The notes under the pieces are model-generated. The model saw nothing but the letters and a program-made list of their open reading frames with translations, searched no databases and was not told the origin of the DNA. A DNA stretch of 64,000 nucleotides from Rhodococcus pseudokoreensis (GTDB taxonomy: Bacteria; Actinomycetota; Actinomycetes; Mycobacteriales; Mycobacteriaceae): positions 7,688,001 to 7,752,000 of the forward strand of contig NZ_CP070619.1 of the NCBI RefSeq assembly GCF_017068395.1, in the 5' to 3' direction. This document shows, one piece after another, positions 10,388 to 19,738 of this stretch. Position numbers and translations under genes: made by a program. Within the stretch, counting starts at the first letter, position 1. Each line of letters starts with the position of its first letter.

Positions 10388-11160
10388 CAGCGCAGCCCCT
10401 TCGGGCCGAGGAACTCCTCGGCCAGGGCGCCGCACCAATCGACGAGCAGCGCCAGCGCGACCGCGAGCACGGCTCCCACGACCAGAGTCACGTTGTCGCG
10501 CAACTTGTATCCGGTGTCGATGAGGATGCCGAGACCGCCTGCGCTGACGAGGAAGCTGAGCGTCGCGGTGCCCACCGCGAGGACCAGCGACGTGCGCAGT
10601 CCCGCGAGGATGTACGGGACGGCGAGGGGGAACTCGACCTTGCGCAGCACGAGACCGGCCGTCATGCCCTGCCCCCTCCCGGCGTCGATGACCGCGGGGT
10701 TGACTTCCTGCAGACCGAGGATCGTGTTCCGCAGCACGGGCAGGAGGGAGTAGAACGCGATGGGCAGCACCCCGATCCAGAACCCGGTGGTCCCTGTCGC
10801 GAGGAACAGCAGCACGAGCAGTCCGATGGCAGGCGCGGCCTGCCCGATGTTGGCGATCCCGATGAAAACTGGTGCCAGCTTGGTGTACCCGGGCCGGGTG
10901 AGCAGGATCCCCAGCGGGACCGCGACGATGACGACGATCACCACCACGACCACGGTGATCAGCACGTGCTGCCACGTCAGGGTCGCGATGTTCGCGGCGT
11001 TGAGACTGCCCTTCTGCGTGGCGGTCAGGTCTCGGCTGAAGGCCCAGCCGAGGACACCCACCACCAGGAACAGGACGAGGATCGGCTGGACCAGCAAGCG
11101 GGCCCGCTCCGAACGCCGGGCGGCCGGAGCGGTGGGCTTCGTGGTGACGGCGGCCGTCAT
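10387..11160 (-). CDS. opuCB: Osmoprotectant ABC transporter permease
   Basis: Inner-membrane permease of 257 residues with about six hydrophobic segments and the binding-protein-dependent transport signature around VNPAVIDAGRGQGMTAG, which contacts the ATPase. A charged N-terminus (about 30 residues) precedes the first helix. Its start overlaps the ATPase gene stop by 4 bp (ATGA). It is longer than its partner permease (218 residues) because of this N-terminal extension and an additional segment before the permease core. Confidence 0.9.
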   Translation of the reverse strand: MTAAVTTKPTAPAARRSERARLLVQPILVLFLVVGVLGWAFSRDLTATQKGSLNAANIATLTWQHVLITVVVVVIVVIVAVPLGILLTRPGYTKLAPVFIGIANIGQAAPAIGLLVLLFLATGTTGFWIGVLPIAFYSLLPVLRNTILGLQEVNPAVIDAGRGQGMTAGLVLRKVEFPLAVPYILAGLRTSLVLAVGTATLSFLVSAGGLGILIDTGYKLRDNVTLVVGAVLAVALALLVDWCGALAEEFLGPKGLR

Positions 11161-12383
11161 GACGGTGTTCCGCCCTCACTCGCCCCGTTCTGCTCCGGCT
11201 CGCCGCCCTCGTCGTCGTGCGCGTGCTCCTCACGCATCGCGGACAGGTGCGCCACCAGCGTGTCGATCGTGATCAGGCCGCGGAACTCGCCCCGCCGTCC
11301 CGTGACGATCGTCGACGCGCTGCTCTCCGCCAGCAGTGCCTCGAGGGCGTCCTGCAGTGTCGACTGGGTGGACACCACCTCGTCGATCGGGTCGCCGACG
11401 TCGTGCAGCGAGGTGGCGGAGGCCAGATGGTGCAGTGACACCCAGCGGATCGGCCGGTCCCGCGCGTCCAGGACGATGCCCCACTTGATCTTGCGGGGGG
11501 AGATCGCCGTCCGCAGATCGTCCACGGAGCCGTCCTCGTATGCAGTCGGGCAATCGAGGAGGTCGACCTCCGCCACCCGGGTGAGCGTCAGCTGCTTCAG
11601 CGATGCGTCGGCGCCGATGAACCCGGCCACCGTGTCGTTGGCGGGATGGGCGAGGATCGCCTCCGGGGTGTCGTACTGCATGATGTGCGACTGGTTGCCC
11701 AGCACCGCGATGCGATCGCCCAGTTTCACCGCCTCGTTGAAATCGTGCGTCACGAACACGATCGTCTTGCCGAGATCGGACTGCAGCCGCATCAACTCGT
11801 CCTGCAGCAGCGCGCGCGTGATCGGGTCGACCGCGCCGAACGGCTCGTCCATCAGCAGCACCGGCGGATCGGCGGCCAGTGCCCGCGCCACCCCCACCCG
11901 CTGCTGCTGACCGCCCGACAACTGTCGGGGGTAGCGCTCCCGGTAGAGGTCCGGTTCGAGTCCGACGAGGTCGAGCATCTCGTCGGTGCGGTCGGCGATC
12001 TTCTTCTTGTCCCAGCCGATGAGTCCGGGGACGGTGCCGACGTTCTTGGCGATGGTCAGATGCGGGAACAGCCCGGCCTGCTGAATCGAGTAGCCGATGC
12101 CGCGCCGCAGCTTGTCGGGGTCGATGGACAGGGCGTCCTTGCCGCCGATCGTGATCTTCCCCGACGTCGGTTCGATGAGCCGGTTGATCATCCGCATCGT
12201 GGTGGTCTTCCCGCAGCCGGACGGGCCGACGAGGACCACGATCTCCCCGGCGGGGATGCGCATCGACACGTTGTCGACCGCCGCCTTGTCCTGGCCGGGA
12301 TAGCTCTTGACGACGTCTTCGAGGACGATGTCCACGCCCGAGACCGTGCTGCCGTTGGTGTGAGGTGTATCGAGATCAGTCAC
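11157..12383 (-). CDS. opuCA: Osmoprotectant ABC transporter ATP-binding protein with CBS domains
   Basis: Cytoplasmic ATPase of 408 residues. Walker A GPSGCGKT is at 53-60, the signature LSGGQQQRVGVARALA and Walker B VLLMDEPFGAVD follow, and the switch is FVTHDF. After about residue 280 the protein has a CBS-pair region (FRGLITIDTLVAHL), which in OpuA/OpuC systems senses ionic strength or cyclic dinucleotides. The acidic tail may contribute to osmotic gating. GTG 12383 overlaps the upstream permease by 8 bp. CBS regulation is family knowledge; its signal here is unknown. Confidence 0.93.
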   Translation of the reverse strand: MTDLDTPHTNGSTVSGVDIVLEDVVKSYPGQDKAAVDNVSMRIPAGEIVVLVGPSGCGKTTTMRMINRLIEPTSGKITIGGKDALSIDPDKLRRGIGYSIQQAGLFPHLTIAKNVGTVPGLIGWDKKKIADRTDEMLDLVGLEPDLYRERYPRQLSGGQQQRVGVARALAADPPVLLMDEPFGAVDPITRALLQDELMRLQSDLGKTIVFVTHDFNEAVKLGDRIAVLGNQSHIMQYDTPEAILAHPANDTVAGFIGADASLKQLTLTRVAEVDLLDCPTAYEDGSVDDLRTAISPRKIKWGIVLDARDRPIRWVSLHHLASATSLHDVGDPIDEVVSTQSTLQDALEALLAESSASTIVTGRRGEFRGLITIDTLVAHLSAMREEHAHDDEGGEPEQNGASEGGTPS

Positions 12384-13032
12384 GGATCCCCCTGGAGGTG
12401 GTGAGTCGGCCGACGACGGCGAGGACGCCGTCGAGTAGGAGGGCGAGGATCACGATGAGCACCGTCCCCGTGAGGGCCTGCGGTATCGCTGTCGGGCTGC
12501 CGACGCGAGACAGTCCCGAGAAGATGAGGTTGCCGAGCCCGGGGCCCTTGGCGTAGGCGGCGATCGCGAGGATGCCCATCAGCATCTGCGTGCTCACCCG
12601 CATGCCCGTCAGAATCGACGGCCACGCGAGGGGGAGTTCGATTCTGCTCAGCACCGTCGTGCGGCTCATCCCCACACCGCGGGCGGCGTCGGTGACGGCG
12701 GGGTCGACGGACGCGAGTCCGAGGATGGTGTTCCGGATGATCGGCAGCAGCGCGTACAGCACCAGGGCGGTCACGGTGGGGGCCACACCGAGCCCGAGGA
12801 TCGGGATGAGCAGGCCGAGCAGCGCGAACGACGGGATGGTGAGGATCGTGCCTGCCAGGGCGGTTGCGATCGCGGACCCGGCCGGGCTCCGGTACACCAG
12901 GATCCCGATCGCCACCGCGACGATCGTGGCGATGACCACCGACTGCACGACGGCACTGACGTGCAGGAGTGAGTCGGTGAGAAGCTGCTGTTTCCTGGCG
13001 GAGACGAAGTCCCACAGTTGCTGCATGTCCAA
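12376..13032 (-). CDS. opuCD: Osmoprotectant ABC transporter permease, first gene of the operon
   Basis: Permease of 218 residues with several hydrophobic helices and the coupling motif VDPAVTDAARGVGMSRT. Two starts are possible: TTG 13032 with GAGAAAGG about 9 nt upstream, or ATG 13026 six bases later. The 93 bp before it (13033-13125) hold the promoter and the start of the intergenic space to the ABM-domain gene; I found no palindromic operator there. Confidence 0.88.
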   Translation of the reverse strand: MDMQQLWDFVSARKQQLLTDSLLHVSAVVQSVVIATIVAVAIGILVYRSPAGSAIATALAGTILTIPSFALLGLLIPILGLGVAPTVTALVLYALLPIIRNTILGLASVDPAVTDAARGVGMSRTTVLSRIELPLAWPSILTGMRVSTQMLMGILAIAAYAKGPGLGNLIFSGLSRVGSPTAIPQALTGTVLIVILALLLDGVLAVVGRLTTSRGIRD

Positions 13033-13125
13033 CCGTGCACACCTTTCTCCAGATGTGAAAACAGACCTCGGTCCTTCACAGTGCTATGTACCCGGACATG
13101 GCGCAGGTGAATCGGGAAACTCGAC

Positions 13126-14106
13126 TCAGGTGGTGGGGATCATGAACAGCAGGGTGCACACGCCGATGGAGATCGCGAACAGCACGACCATGACGGCGTA
13201 GCCCAGGTTCCGCCGCCGGGTGGGTATCGCCGGGTCCATCCACCACCCGAACGCCTTGAACGCGGCGGGAACCGCCCACCACCCGAGGATCTGGGTCGTG
13301 ACCAGGTTCCCGATGAACAGGGCGACGGCGATCGGCACACCGTGCGCCTCGATGAACGGCGCACTGAAGAAATGACCCCAGATCACGACCAGCGGGTACA
13401 GCACCAGCAGCGCCAGAAGGTTGCTGCGGGCGACGGGCACCGGGGGCGGTTCGTCGCCGCCCGTACCGCGGAACCAGAAGTCGAAACCGTAGCTCGCTTT
13501 GCGGATCCGGAGATTCTTGTTGAACTTTTCACCCTCCTCCAGGAGGGCGGCGCGCTCCGGGGAATCCATCCACGACCCCAGGTTGTCCTCGGTGTCGAAG
13601 CTGAGCACGATCGTCCAGTCCTCGGTGATTCCCTGCACCGGCCTCTCGACCTTGTGTCCCCGGAAGCCCCGGAACCCTGCCTCGGTGGCGGAGATCTTCC
13701 GTTGCCAGTCCATGAATGCCGACTCGTCCGCGGGGTCGACGTGGCAGGAGATGACGACCGACGTCGCCGACTGCTCCCGGGTCTGCTCACCCGTGAGCAG
13801 GTGGACGTCCTCGTTGCCGATGAAGGCGTGCTTGATCTCCGCCACCAGTTCCGTTCGCAGGTCGCTGTCGAGCCAGGCCCGGGCGTCGTCGAGGGTGGTG
13901 AACCGCAGCACGTCCACCCAGTCGTCCTGCACGGGCGGCGACGGCGGCACGATGTCCTGGTCGATGAAACCGGGAACCGTCGCGAGGGCATCGGCCGCGC
14001 GTTTCTGCCACTGCGAGTACTCGGTGTAGCGGGCGTCGTCGATTCGGCGTTGAAAGATCACCGACACCGGGGATGCGGCGGGGCTGTGCTGGGTCGGGTG
14101 CGGCAC
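13126..14106 (-). CDS. Two-domain ABM (antibiotic biosynthesis monooxygenase-like) membrane protein
   Basis: A 326-residue protein. Two ferredoxin-like ABM repeats are visible, one near residues 13-100 (SVIFQRRIDDARYTEYSQW) and one near 113-205 (TSVVISCHVDPADESAFMDW). They are followed by about three membrane helices (230-250, 257-278 and 300-322). ABM domains occur in small cofactor-free monooxygenases and haem-degrading enzymes, but no activity can be assigned. GTG 14106 has GGAGG about 9 nt upstream, and the MFS stop lies 6 bp before it, so the two genes form a pair. Confidence 0.82.
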   Translation of the reverse strand: MPHPTQHSPAASPVSVIFQRRIDDARYTEYSQWQKRAADALATVPGFIDQDIVPPSPPVQDDWVDVLRFTTLDDARAWLDSDLRTELVAEIKHAFIGNEDVHLLTGEQTREQSATSVVISCHVDPADESAFMDWQRKISATEAGFRGFRGHKVERPVQGITEDWTIVLSFDTEDNLGSWMDSPERAALLEEGEKFNKNLRIRKASYGFDFWFRGTGGDEPPPVPVARSNLLALLVLYPLVVIWGHFFSAPFIEAHGVPIAVALFIGNLVTTQILGWWAVPAAFKAFGWWMDPAIPTRRRNLGYAVMVVLFAISIGVCTLLFMIPTT

Positions 14107-14112
14107 GTGAGA

Positions 14113-15366
14113 TCACCTCCGGTCGGTTCGTGGTGCGGGCGCCTCGGCGGGGGAACTGTCGGACTGCCGGGCGGATGTGGTGAGCAGGAGCAGAATTCCG
14201 GCGCCGGCGCCGAGAGCGAGGTAGAGCCAGCCGAGCGGTGCCTGGCTGTTCTCCGGCAGCACGCCCGCGACGGCCATCGCCGCGCTGACGACGAGATAGC
14301 AGGCGGCGGTGACGACGCCGCCGATCAGCCCGAGATTGCGGGTGAACAGCCCGAGTGCCAGCCCGTACATCTGCGGGCAGAGCACGCCGCATCCGGCGAG
14401 CGCGAGGCAGGCGCCGATCGTGATGGCCGGTGCGGTGACGACGGACATCCCGGCCGTGACGGCCAGGACCAGTGCGCCGAGCACGAACACCCACCAGGCG
14501 CCGAAGGCGAGACGGCGGGTGCCGACCCGGACGGCGAGTGCGCTGCAGGCGAGTTCGCCGAGAAGGTTGGCGCCGCCCACGACGAGCGCGACCGCGCCGT
14601 AGGCGGCGGGGGAGAAGCCGAGGATCTCCTGGTACAGGAAAGGTGCGACGACGCCGAACACCATCTGGGCGGACGCCATCAGCCCGAACACGAGGACGAA
14701 GCCCACGAAGATGCGGTGGCGCAGCGCGGCCCGCAGCACCCGCGCCGCGGCGGTGGCGTCGACCGGTGACCGCGATTCCTTCGGAAGCGTCTCCGGCAGG
14801 CCCACGACCACGAGGGGAACGGCGAGCGCCGCCAGCAGCGCGATCAGCCCGAACACCAGACGCCACGAGATGAACTGCACGAGCACACCGCCCACGGCGG
14901 GCGCGAGAACCGGGGCCAGCCCCCACGCGGCCCCGAGGAGACCGGACACGGACGTGAGCTTGGCGCCGCGGTAGCAGTCGGCGGCGATCGCATACGCGAG
15001 AACGAGGCACGCACACCCGCCGACACCCTGCACGAATCTCAACCCGAGCAGGACCGTGATGTTCTGCACGAGTGCGCATCCCACACTGGTGACGACGAGG
15101 ATCGCCAGGCAGGTCAGCAGAGTTCGTTTGCGGCCCACCGCATCCGCGATCAGGCCGACCGGGATGAACGCCAGACTCATGCCCAGCATGTACGCCGTCA
15201 CCGTGTTCTGGACGACGGCCGCGGAGGCGTCCAGATCGGTCACCATCTGCGGCAGCGCCGGGGTGTAGATGTCGAGCGGGATCTGGCTGAGCGGAATCAC
15301 CAGCAGCAGGATGACCACGACACGGCGCGGCACCGGGACGCCGGTCGGCGTCGTGGGCACTGACAT
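14113..15366 (-). CDS. Bcr/CflA-type MFS drug exporter
   Basis: Proton-coupled efflux permease of 417 residues with about 12 hydrophobic segments. The DHA1 Bcr/CflA branch is indicated by PLSQIPLDIYTPALPQM in helix 1 and by the loop 2-3 motif GLIADAVGRKRTLL. ATG 15366 follows AGGTGG; longer in-frame extensions to 15561 lack a ribosome-binding site and would place about 65 hydrophilic residues before helix 1. It is translated just ahead of the ABM membrane protein, so the pair may export and modify the same class of compound, which is inference only. Confidence 0.87.
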   Translation of the reverse strand: MSVPTTPTGVPVPRRVVVILLLVIPLSQIPLDIYTPALPQMVTDLDASAAVVQNTVTAYMLGMSLAFIPVGLIADAVGRKRTLLTCLAILVVTSVGCALVQNITVLLGLRFVQGVGGCACLVLAYAIAADCYRGAKLTSVSGLLGAAWGLAPVLAPAVGGVLVQFISWRLVFGLIALLAALAVPLVVVGLPETLPKESRSPVDATAAARVLRAALRHRIFVGFVLVFGLMASAQMVFGVVAPFLYQEILGFSPAAYGAVALVVGGANLLGELACSALAVRVGTRRLAFGAWWVFVLGALVLAVTAGMSVVTAPAITIGACLALAGCGVLCPQMYGLALGLFTRNLGLIGGVVTAACYLVVSAAMAVAGVLPENSQAPLGWLYLALGAGAGILLLLTTSARQSDSSPAEAPAPRTDRR

Positions 15367-15543
15367 CCCGCACCACCTGCTTCTCGACCCATGGGGGATG
15401 GAGAACGGAGCAAGTTTCCCGCAAGCCTTCACGCGAACGTTCCGCAACGGTCCGTGCGGTCGGTTCCCTGGATCATACGACTGCGGACTGCCGCGCCGTG
15501 CGGGTTCCGGGTCCGCCCGCAGCGGGGAGCCGGGGATGCACAA

Positions 15544-15595
15544 CGAGCCCACCCATGTCACCGGCTGGGATCAGCCGGCGCCACGGATGGGCTCG
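15544..15595. terminator. Terminator-like nested hairpin after glnA1
   Basis: An outer arm CGAGCCCA (15544-15551) pairs with the complementary arm ending at 15595, and an inner CCGGCTG/CAGCCGG stem has a 4-nt loop. It lies about 40 bp downstream of the glnA1 stop. There is no T-tract, as is usual in this group. The remaining space to the MFS gene shows no gene. Confidence 0.6.
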
Positions 15596-15634
15596 TCAGG
15601 AAGTACCGGCCCGCATGTCGGCGGGCATCACGAC

Positions 15635-17071
15635 TTACACGTCGTAGTACAGCTGGAACTCGTAGGGGTGCGGACGCAGGTTGACCGGAGCGATTTCCTG
15701 CTCACGCTTGAGCGAGATCCACGTCTCGATCAGGTCGGACGTGAACACGCCACCCTCGGTGAGGTAGTCGTGGTCCGCCTCGAGGCGGTCGATGACAGCC
15801 GACAGGCTGGTGGGAGCCTGCGGGATGTTGCGGGCCTCCTCCGGCGGGAGCTCGTAGAGGTCCTTGTCGACGGGAGCCTGCGGCTCGATCTTGTTCTTGA
15901 TGCCGTCCAGGCCGGCCATCATCTGCGCCGCGAAGTTCAGGTAGGGGTTACCCGAGGAGTCGGGGGCGCGGAACTCGAGGCGCTTGGCCTTCGGGTTGTT
16001 GCCGGTGATCGGGATACGCACGGCCGCCGAGCGGTTGCGCTGGCTGTACACCAGGTTGATGGGGGCTTCGTAGCCCGGCACCAGACGGTGGTACGAGTTG
16101 ATCGTCGGGTTGGTGAACGCCAGCAGCGACGGAGCGTGGTGCAGGATGCCGCCGATGTAGTGACGCGCCATGTCGGACAGACCCGCGTAGCCGGCCTCGT
16201 CGTGGAACAGCGGCTTGCCGTCCTTCCACAGCGACTGGTGGACGTGCATGCCCGAACCGTTGTCGCCGAACAGCGGCTTCGGCATGAAGGTGGCCGACTT
16301 GCCGTGCTGCCAGGCGGTGTTCTTCACGATGTACTTGAACAACTGCAGGTCGTCAGCGGCTGCGAGCAGCGTGTTGAACTTGTAGTTGATCTCCTGCTGG
16401 CCGCCGGTGCCCACCTCGTGGTGGCCGCGCTCGAGCTCGAAGCCCGCGTTCTGCAGGTTGGTGGAGATCTCGTCGCGCAGGTCGACGTAGTGGTCGTACG
16501 GAGCGACGGGGAAGTATCCACCCTTGGGGCGGACCTTGTAGCCCAGGTTGGGGCTGCCGTCGGCGTTCACGTCGTTGCCGGTGTTCCAGGAACCCGAGAT
16601 GGAATCGAGCTCGTAGAACGCGCCGTTGATGCCGGAGTCGTATCGGACCGAGTCGAAGATGTAGAACTCGGCCTCGGCGCCGAAGAAGGCGGTGTCGGCG
16701 ATGCCGGTCGACTTCAGGTATTCCTCGGCCTTGCGCGCGACGTTACGCGGGTCGCGGCTGTAGGACTCACGCGTGAACGGGTCGTGCACGAAGAAGTTGA
16801 TGTTCAGCGTCTTGGCGGCGCGGAAGGGGTCGATCTGGGCGGTGGCGACGTCGGGGAGGAGCATCATGTCGGACTCGTGGATCGACTGGAAGCCGCGGAC
16901 GGACGAACCGTCGAACGCGAGGCCGTCCTCGAACACGTCCTGGTTGAACGCGGACGCGGGGATCGAGAAGTGCTGCTGCACGCCCGGCAGGTCGCTGAAC
17001 CGGATGTCGACGTACTCGACGTTCTCGTCCTTGATGAACTTGATGACCTCTTCGGCCGTGGTGAACGCCAC
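15635..17071 (-). CDS. glnA1: Glutamine synthetase type I, GlnA1 (adenylylated form)
   Basis: Main ammonia-assimilating enzyme, a cytosolic dodecamer of 478 residues, the same length as M. tuberculosis GlnA1 (Rv2220). Signatures are [17 protein letters not shown], the metal-site segment [41 protein letters not shown] and the ATP-site NRSAAVRIP. The GlnE target is Tyr406 in [10 protein letters not shown]; its codon is at 15854-15856. ATG 17071 has an AAGGAGCAC ribosome-binding site. Upstream at 17167-17182 lies a close match to a GlnR operator, so nitrogen control should act on both transcription and activity. Confidence 0.97.
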   Translation of the reverse strand: MAFTTAEEVIKFIKDENVEYVDIRFSDLPGVQQHFSIPASAFNQDVFEDGLAFDGSSVRGFQSIHESDMMLLPDVATAQIDPFRAAKTLNINFFVHDPFTRESYSRDPRNVARKAEEYLKSTGIADTAFFGAEAEFYIFDSVRYDSGINGAFYELDSISGSWNTGNDVNADGSPNLGYKVRPKGGYFPVAPYDHYVDLRDEISTNLQNAGFELERGHHEVGTGGQQEINYKFNTLLAAADDLQLFKYIVKNTAWQHGKSATFMPKPLFGDNGSGMHVHQSLWKDGKPLFHDEAGYAGLSDMARHYIGGILHHAPSLLAFTNPTINSYHRLVPGYEAPINLVYSQRNRSAAVRIPITGNNPKAKRLEFRAPDSSGNPYLNFAAQMMAGLDGIKNKIEPQAPVDKDLYELPPEEARNIPQAPTSLSAVIDRLEADHDYLTEGGVFTSDLIETWISLKREQEIAPVNLRPHPYEFQLYYDV

Positions 17072-17166
17072 GCTTGTGCTCCTTAAGTCGCTTCAGCCAA
17101 GTGGATATTGGCGAAATTCGTCGAGCCGACGGTATGGACTTGGTGTTGCCCGCCGGTCAACCTTTT

Positions 17167-17182
17167 GTTTCGCCCGTGTTAC
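17167..17182 (-). promoter_or_regulatory. GlnR box of glnA1
   Basis: On the minus strand the sequence reads GTAAC-ACGGGC-GAAAC, an exact match to the GTnAC-N6-GAAAC half-site pair of the actinomycete nitrogen regulator GlnR. It is followed 5 nt later by GTTGAC, a possible second imperfect half-site. It lies about 96 bp upstream of the glnA1 start. Binding is inferred from the motif. Confidence 0.65.
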
Positions 17183-17269
17183 ACGTCGAATCTTCCTGGG
17201 CTTTTGCACCGGTTGTGACTGCGCACACAGCCCCAAGCTCCGGTGTGAGGCCCTCGGAGAGACGACGCC

Positions 17270-17275
17270 TATCCT
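17270..17275 (+). promoter_or_regulatory. -10 box of a probable leaderless promoter for the RDD protein
   Basis: TATCCT ends 7 nt before ATG 17283, and no Shine-Dalgarno lies between them. Confidence 0.55.
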
Positions 17276-17282
17276 GGACAGC

Positions 17283-17759
17283 ATGGCACGTATCACCGGT
17301 TCTTGGCTCTCCGGACCTTCGGCGGCACTGCCGAACGGCGCCGACGAGACGACGCAGTCCTTCCGGGGCGAGCGCCTCGGGTTGCAGGCGGAAGGACCCG
17401 GTTCACTCGCGAGCACGGGACGCCGTCTCGCCGCACTGATGATCGACTGGGTGTCGTCGGCGGGCGTCGCGGCACTGATCATCGGCGACAACTTCTTCGA
17501 CGGTCCGTTCTCCACGATCACACTGCTGGTCTGGTTCGTCGTCGGTGTCACCACGGTGACGCTGTTCTCCTTCACTCCGGGGCAGTTGTTCCTCGGCATG
17601 CAGGTGGCGCGCGTGGACGGACCCGCCCGCGTCGGCTTCGTGCGGGCCCTGGTGCGTCAGGCGCTGCTCGTGTTCGTCGTGCCCGGCACCATCACGGACA
17701 TCGACGGTCGCGGCATGCAGGACCGCGCCACCGGCACCGCACTGATTCGCACGCGCTGA
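17283..17759 (+). CDS. RDD-family small membrane protein
   Basis: A 158-residue membrane protein. A polar N-terminus of about 45 residues precedes the RDD signature GRRLAALMIDWVSSAG, which gives the family its name. Hydrophobic helices lie near 50-68, 77-97 and 128-140, and the loop TPGQLFLGMQVARVDG is the second conserved RDD segment. It corresponds to Rv2219A beside glnA1 in M. tuberculosis. The molecular role is unknown; some RDD proteins act as Na+/H+ antiporters or envelope-linked factors. It is divergent from glnA1. Confidence 0.87.
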   Translation: MARITGSWLSGPSAALPNGADETTQSFRGERLGLQAEGPGSLASTGRRLAALMIDWVSSAGVAALIIGDNFFDGPFSTITLLVWFVVGVTTVTLFSFTPGQLFLGMQVARVDGPARVGFVRALVRQALLVFVVPGTITDIDGRGMQDRATGTALIRTR

Positions 17760-17772
17760 CCCCCGAACGTCT

Positions 17773-17804
17773 TCCGCCCGATGTCGGCTTCGACATCGGG
17801 CGGA
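17773..17804. terminator. Bidirectional terminator between convergent genes
   Basis: A perfect 13-bp stem (17773-17785 with 17792-17804) with loop GGCTTC. It lies between the stops of the RDD gene and the DUF4191 gene, so it can serve both strands. Confidence 0.8.
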
Positions 17805-17843
17805 GTAGGTGTGACGCGGACCAGGTGAAAAGGCGACCGGCTT

Positions 17844-18602
17844 CTAGCGGCGACGGATGGTGCGCTGCACGCCGCGCATCTTCGCGCCGCCGGGCATCGG
17901 ACCCTTGGGCAGTGCGGCGCCGCCGCCGCGGCCGCTGAGCGCGGCGAGCCGCGACTCGATGGCGTCCATCCGCTTGGTGTCGATGTTCTTGGGGAGCTTG
18001 TTCAGGTGCTTCTGCAGCTGCGACAGCGGGACCTGGCCCTCGTCGTTGCCGATGACGATGTCGTAGATCGGGGTGTCGCCGACGAGGCGCGCCGTCTTCT
18101 TCTTCTCCTGGGCCAGGAGCGACTTCACGCGCTGCGGTGATCCCTCGGCGACCAGGATGACGCCGGGGCGTCCGATCACGCGGTGAACGGCGTCGAGCTG
18201 GGTGGTGCCCGCGACCGCGCTGGTCACGCGCCAGGAGCCCTGCATGTTGTCGAGCGCCCACGCGGCCGCACCGGCCTGGCCCTCGGCCTTGCCGTACACC
18301 GTCTTCTGCACGCGCCGGCCGAAGATGATGAACGCACCGAGAACGCCGAGGAGGAGGCCGATCGGGAGGAGGAACCACTGCAGGCCCCAGATCAGACCGA
18401 CGAGGAAGAACACCACCGCGAGTCCGACGAGTGTGCCGAGCATGAGCGGCAACAGCAGCTTGTCTTCCTTGCGCTGCATCTGGAACGCCTGCCAGAGCTG
18501 GGTTCTGCGTTCCTTCGACGCCTGCCTGCGGGCTGCCTTGGCGGCTGCCTTTGCTTCTTTACTGGGTTTGCCCGCTTTACCGGATTTACTGCCGTTCGCC
18601 AT
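17844..18602 (-). CDS. DUF4191 membrane protein (Rv2219 homologue)
   Basis: A 252-residue protein. Its Lys/Ala-rich cytoplasmic N-terminus (KSGKAGKPSKEAKAAAKAAR) is followed by two adjacent helices (about 51-72 and 75-95) and a C-terminal soluble domain with GRPGVILVAEGSP and GDTPIYDIVIGNDEGQ. It ends in a basic Gly/Pro tail. Function unknown; it is conserved next to lipA across mycolic-acid bacteria. The ATG start is supported by TATCCT 7 nt upstream on the minus strand (18610-18615), which points to its own leaderless promoter 73 bp after lipA. Confidence 0.85.
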   Translation of the reverse strand: MANGSKSGKAGKPSKEAKAAAKAARRQASKERRTQLWQAFQMQRKEDKLLLPLMLGTLVGLAVVFFLVGLIWGLQWFLLPIGLLLGVLGAFIIFGRRVQKTVYGKAEGQAGAAAWALDNMQGSWRVTSAVAGTTQLDAVHRVIGRPGVILVAEGSPQRVKSLLAQEKKKTARLVGDTPIYDIVIGNDEGQVPLSQLQKHLNKLPKNIDTKRMDAIESRLAALSGRGGGAALPKGPMPGGAKMRGVQRTIRRR

Positions 18603-18675
18603 GCTTCTCAGGATACGTCCCTGGCCGTGCGCGGTGATGACCCGTCCGGTGTCGATCACCGCGCACGCGCCGCGG

Positions 18676-19686
18676 TCAGCGGGCGAGGCGCGCCATGAGG
18701 GAACTCGCCTCCTGCGAGGCGTCACCGCCTTCGGTGAGATGCGCCTGTCCAGCAGGCAATTCGCGGCCGTGGTGGGCCATCGCCTGCGCGTAGAGGCGGC
18801 CGGCGCGGTACGACGAGCGCACGAGCGGTCCGGCCATGACGCCGGCGAACCCGATCTCCTCGGCGGCCTGGGAGTGCTCGACGAACTCTTCGGGCTTGAC
18901 CCACCGCTCGACGGGGTGGTGCCGGGGGGAGGGGCGCAGGTACTGGGTGATGGTGAGGATGTCGCAGCCGGCGGCGTGCAGGTCGAGCATCGCCTGGTGG
19001 ACCTCGTCGGGGGTCTCGCCCATGCCGAGGATCAGGTTGGACTTGGTGACCAGTCCGAAGTCGCGGGCGGCGGTGATCACGCCGAGGGAGCGTTCGTAGC
19101 GGAACGCGGGGCGGATCCGCTTGAAGATGCGGGGCACGGTCTCGAGGTTGTGGGCGAGGACCTCGGGGCGGGAGTCGAAGACCTCGGCGAGCAGGTCCGG
19201 CTTGCCGTTGAAATCGGGGATGAGGTTCTCGACGCCGGTGCCGGGGTTGAGCTGGTGGATCTGGCGGACGGTCTCGGCGTAGAGCCAGGCGCCGCCGTCG
19301 GGGAGGTCGTCGCGGGCGACGCCGGTGATGGTGGAGTACCGCAGTCCCATCGCCTGGACGGATTCGGCGACGCGGCGGGGTTCGTCGCGGTCGAGGTCTG
19401 TGGGTTTGCCGGTGTCGATCTGGCAGAAGTCGCAGCGGCGGGTGCATTGTTCGCCGCCGATGAGGAATGTCGCCTCGCGGTCTTCCCAGCATTCGTAGAT
19501 GTTGGGGCAGCCGGCTTCTTCGCAGACGGTGTGCAAACCCTCGCGTTTGACGAGGCCCTTGAGCTCGGAGTATTCCGGGCCCATCTTCGCTCTCGTCTTG
19601 ATCCAGTTCGGTTTGCGTTCGATCGGAGTCTCCGCGTTTCGGATCTCGAGGCGGAGCAATTTGCGTCCTTCTGGGGCCACAGTCAC
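18676..19686 (-). CDS. lipA: Lipoyl synthase
   Basis: Radical-SAM enzyme that inserts two sulfurs into protein-bound octanoyl groups. The 336-residue product shows both clusters: the auxiliary Fe-S site C55-x4-C60-x5-C66 ([12 protein letters not shown]) and the SAM site C81-x3-C85-x2-C88 (CTRRCDFC). The C-terminal RSSYRAG is conserved in LipA. The GTG start at 19686 has TAGCAT 7 nt upstream on the minus strand, so the mRNA is probably leaderless. It follows lipB, which supplies its substrate; the acceptor protein DlaT is encoded 2 kb away. Confidence 0.97.
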   Translation of the reverse strand: MTVAPEGRKLLRLEIRNAETPIERKPNWIKTRAKMGPEYSELKGLVKREGLHTVCEEAGCPNIYECWEDREATFLIGGEQCTRRCDFCQIDTGKPTDLDRDEPRRVAESVQAMGLRYSTITGVARDDLPDGGAWLYAETVRQIHQLNPGTGVENLIPDFNGKPDLLAEVFDSRPEVLAHNLETVPRIFKRIRPAFRYERSLGVITAARDFGLVTKSNLILGMGETPDEVHQAMLDLHAAGCDILTITQYLRPSPRHHPVERWVKPEEFVEHSQAAEEIGFAGVMAGPLVRSSYRAGRLYAQAMAHHGRELPAGQAHLTEGGDASQEASSLMARLAR

Positions 19687-19738
19687 GCGAACGATGCTAC
19701 GCCCGGCCCGACGCGCGCGGCGGGCCGGGGAGCGGTGG

